Position numbers and translations under genes: made by a program
Shown: piece after piece, positions 63,176-64,000 of the stretch
Layout: each line of letters opens with the position of its first letter
Numbering within the stretch: position 1 is the stretch's first letter
Origin: CALUOB01 sp944322305
GTDB taxonomy: Bacteria > Actinomycetota > Coriobacteriia > Coriobacteriales > Coriobacteriaceae
Assembly: GCA_963931605.1 (NCBI GenBank)
Contig: OZ007031.1
Coordinates: 930,001-994,000 of the forward strand
Length of the DNA stretch: 64,000 nucleotides
Direction: 5' to 3'
Notes under the pieces: generated by a model
The model's input: the letters and a program-made list of their open reading frames with translations, nothing else
Told to the model about the DNA's origin: nothing
Database searches by the model: none

Positions 63176-63181
63176 TCAGTA
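63176..63181 (-). promoter_or_regulatory. Possible -10 box of a leaderless elp3 transcript
   Basis: TATACT on the minus strand ends 6 bases before the ATG at 63169, so a start site at normal distance falls on the ATG itself. No clear -35 hexamer is seen. Confidence 0.4.
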
Positions 63182-63237
63182 TACTTGAGCGCGCCGGCCG
63201 CGCGGCCGCCCAAGCGCGCAAGGGGCAACGGGCGCGC

Positions 63238-63302
63238 AAAGCATCGCACGGCTGACAAAACCAGTCGGTTTCGCGGCGTTTTTGTCAGCTGTGCGATGCT
63301 TT
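63238..63302. repeat. Palindromic element C, copy 2
   Basis: Arms 63238-63260 and 63280-63302 pair over 23 bases with one mismatch; AAAGCATCGCACGGCTGACA and TTTTGTCAGCTGTGCGATGC are the facing ends. The arms match copy 1 at 42746-42802. Here it lies between divergent genes, where a terminator is not expected, which favours a dispersed repeat. Confidence 0.8.
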
Positions 63303-63433
63303 CTCCCGCGCTCGGGAGAGGAGGCGCGCGGTGCCCCGGCCTTCCCATCCGGCGCCCGCCCTCTATACTGTTGCCGGGACGCACCCCGCCGGGCAACCGC
63401 CCGCGCGGCCGACCCGCTGTCGAAGGAAGCCCC

Positions 63434-64000
63434 ATGGACCTGCAGACGCAAACGACGCTCAACCGCATGACCGCGCGCTTCTACCGCACGCACGCGTCAT
63501 CCTTCTCAGCCACGCGGCAAGCGCCGTGGCACGGATGGCGGCGCGCCCTTGACGTCGCGCTTCCAGCCTTGGACTCCCCTAAGGGCGAGAACCGCGCGGG
63601 CCGAAGCGACGCGCCCCTCACCGTGCTCGACCTCGCCTGCGGCAACCTGCGCTACGAGCGGTTCTTGGCCGAGGCGCTGCCTGCGCGCGCCATCCGCACC
63701 TGGGCCGTCGACAACGCCGACGCGCTAGCCGCCGACGCGCAGCCCGCTCGAGCCCCGCGCGGCGGCGCCCCCAAAGCCGACGGCAAGACCGAGGCCCCCG
63801 CCGCAGAGAGCCCCTCAGCGGCCGGCGCCCCCGCCAACCTCGTCGTGAGCTACCAGCACCTCGACATCGTGGCTGCTCTTATCGCAAGCGGCAACGCCGG
63901 CGCGGTACCCCTGTCCGAGCAGATCAGCGCCCCTGCCTGCGACCTTGCCGTGGCCTTTGGCTTTTTCCACCACGTACCGGGCGCTGCGGCGCGCACAGCG
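63434..64000 (+). CDS. Class I SAM-dependent methyltransferase (3' end beyond window)
   Basis: Open for 189 codons to the window edge; the end is not seen. SAM motif I is VLDLACGNLRYERFL, with acidic WAVDN after it and DLAVAFGFFHHVPG as the post-motif loop. An Ala/Pro-rich insert lies near residues 105-135. The opening MTARFYRTHASSFSATRQAPW resembles methyltransferases of unknown target found in actinobacteria. GAAGGAAG lies 4 bases before the ATG at 63434. Confidence 0.8.
   Translation, partial: MDLQTQTTLNRMTARFYRTHASSFSATRQAPWHGWRRALDVALPALDSPKGENRAGRSDAPLTVLDLACGNLRYERFLAEALPARAIRTWAVDNADALAADAQPARAPRGGAPKADGKTEAPAAESPSAAGAPANLVVSYQHLDIVAALIASGNAGAVPLSEQISAPACDLAVAFGFFHHVPGAAARTA

Overview
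The window is high-GC (roughly two thirds G+C by eye), densely coded bacterial DNA. Gene content and sequence style (Ski2-like helicase with a DUF3516-like tail, VanRS-type two-component pair, EcfA-EcfA-S fusion, split activase/dehydratase-like module, Ldh-Etf complex, low-complexity Ala/Pro/Arg linkers) suggest an anaerobic actinobacterium of the class Coriobacteriia. That placement is inference; no rRNA or tRNA gene is present to confirm it. No prophage, transposase, integrase or CRISPR array was seen. What stands out is a rich set of intergenic palindromes and degenerate inverted arrays.

Layout. 1-747: non-coding inverted array with a 30-bp period, then comF. 1675-6140: VanS/VanR-like pair, split by a second inverted array, and a CPBP membrane protease. 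6307-10615: a probable corrinoid-uptake locus, transcribed leftward from a cobalamin riboswitch: transcobalamin-like lipoprotein, EcfT, and one polypeptide carrying two ATPase domains plus an S component. 10810-13983: three overlapping genes for a BadF/HgdB-type activase and its two partners, of unknown substrate. 14137-14315: AT-richer nested palindrome; then a YgiQ-type radical SAM protein. 16767-18821: aspartate racemase and D-aspartate-ligase-like ATP-grasp enzyme (cell-wall cross-bridge). 19025-23301: aminotransferase, nagB with a DasR/NagR-type operator, a third inverted array, and glmM, so amino-sugar breakdown and synthesis sit side by side. 23660-24502: rplM-rpsI. 24675-27723: helicase flanked on both sides by the same two-part palindromic element. 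27731-31111: HTH-aminotransferase fusion with repeated GTTCAA boxes, EFR1-type flavodoxin/ferredoxin, DUF1287 protein.

31252-42675: small hypothetical protein, GH1 6-phospho-beta-glucosidase interrupted by a TAG, NUDIX hydrolase overlapping a long OatA-like acyltransferase, ABC-ATPase-like protein, asnS and a GH31 glucosidase. 42824-46591: FAD-linked dehydrogenase, etfB and ferredoxin-domain etfA, matching the electron-bifurcating lactate dehydrogenase arrangement. 46940-51077: ABC importer with two tandem binding lipoproteins. 51345-63169: PurF-like protein lacking its N-terminal cysteine, trmB, cation-efflux protein, deformylase-like protein lacking its catalytic glutamate, thpR, ettA, a glycosyltransferase fused to a MarR-like domain, a spermidine-synthase-fold protein and a bacterial Elp3. 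A methyltransferase runs off the right edge.

The most unusual material is (i) three non-coding inverted arrays that look related, (ii) four families of palindromic repeats, one of them a two-part element on both sides of the helicase, and (iii) two enzyme-regulator fusions (HTH-aminotransferase and glycosyltransferase-MarR). Start codons were chosen mainly from Shine-Dalgarno spacing, because many frames here stay open far upstream of the true start.
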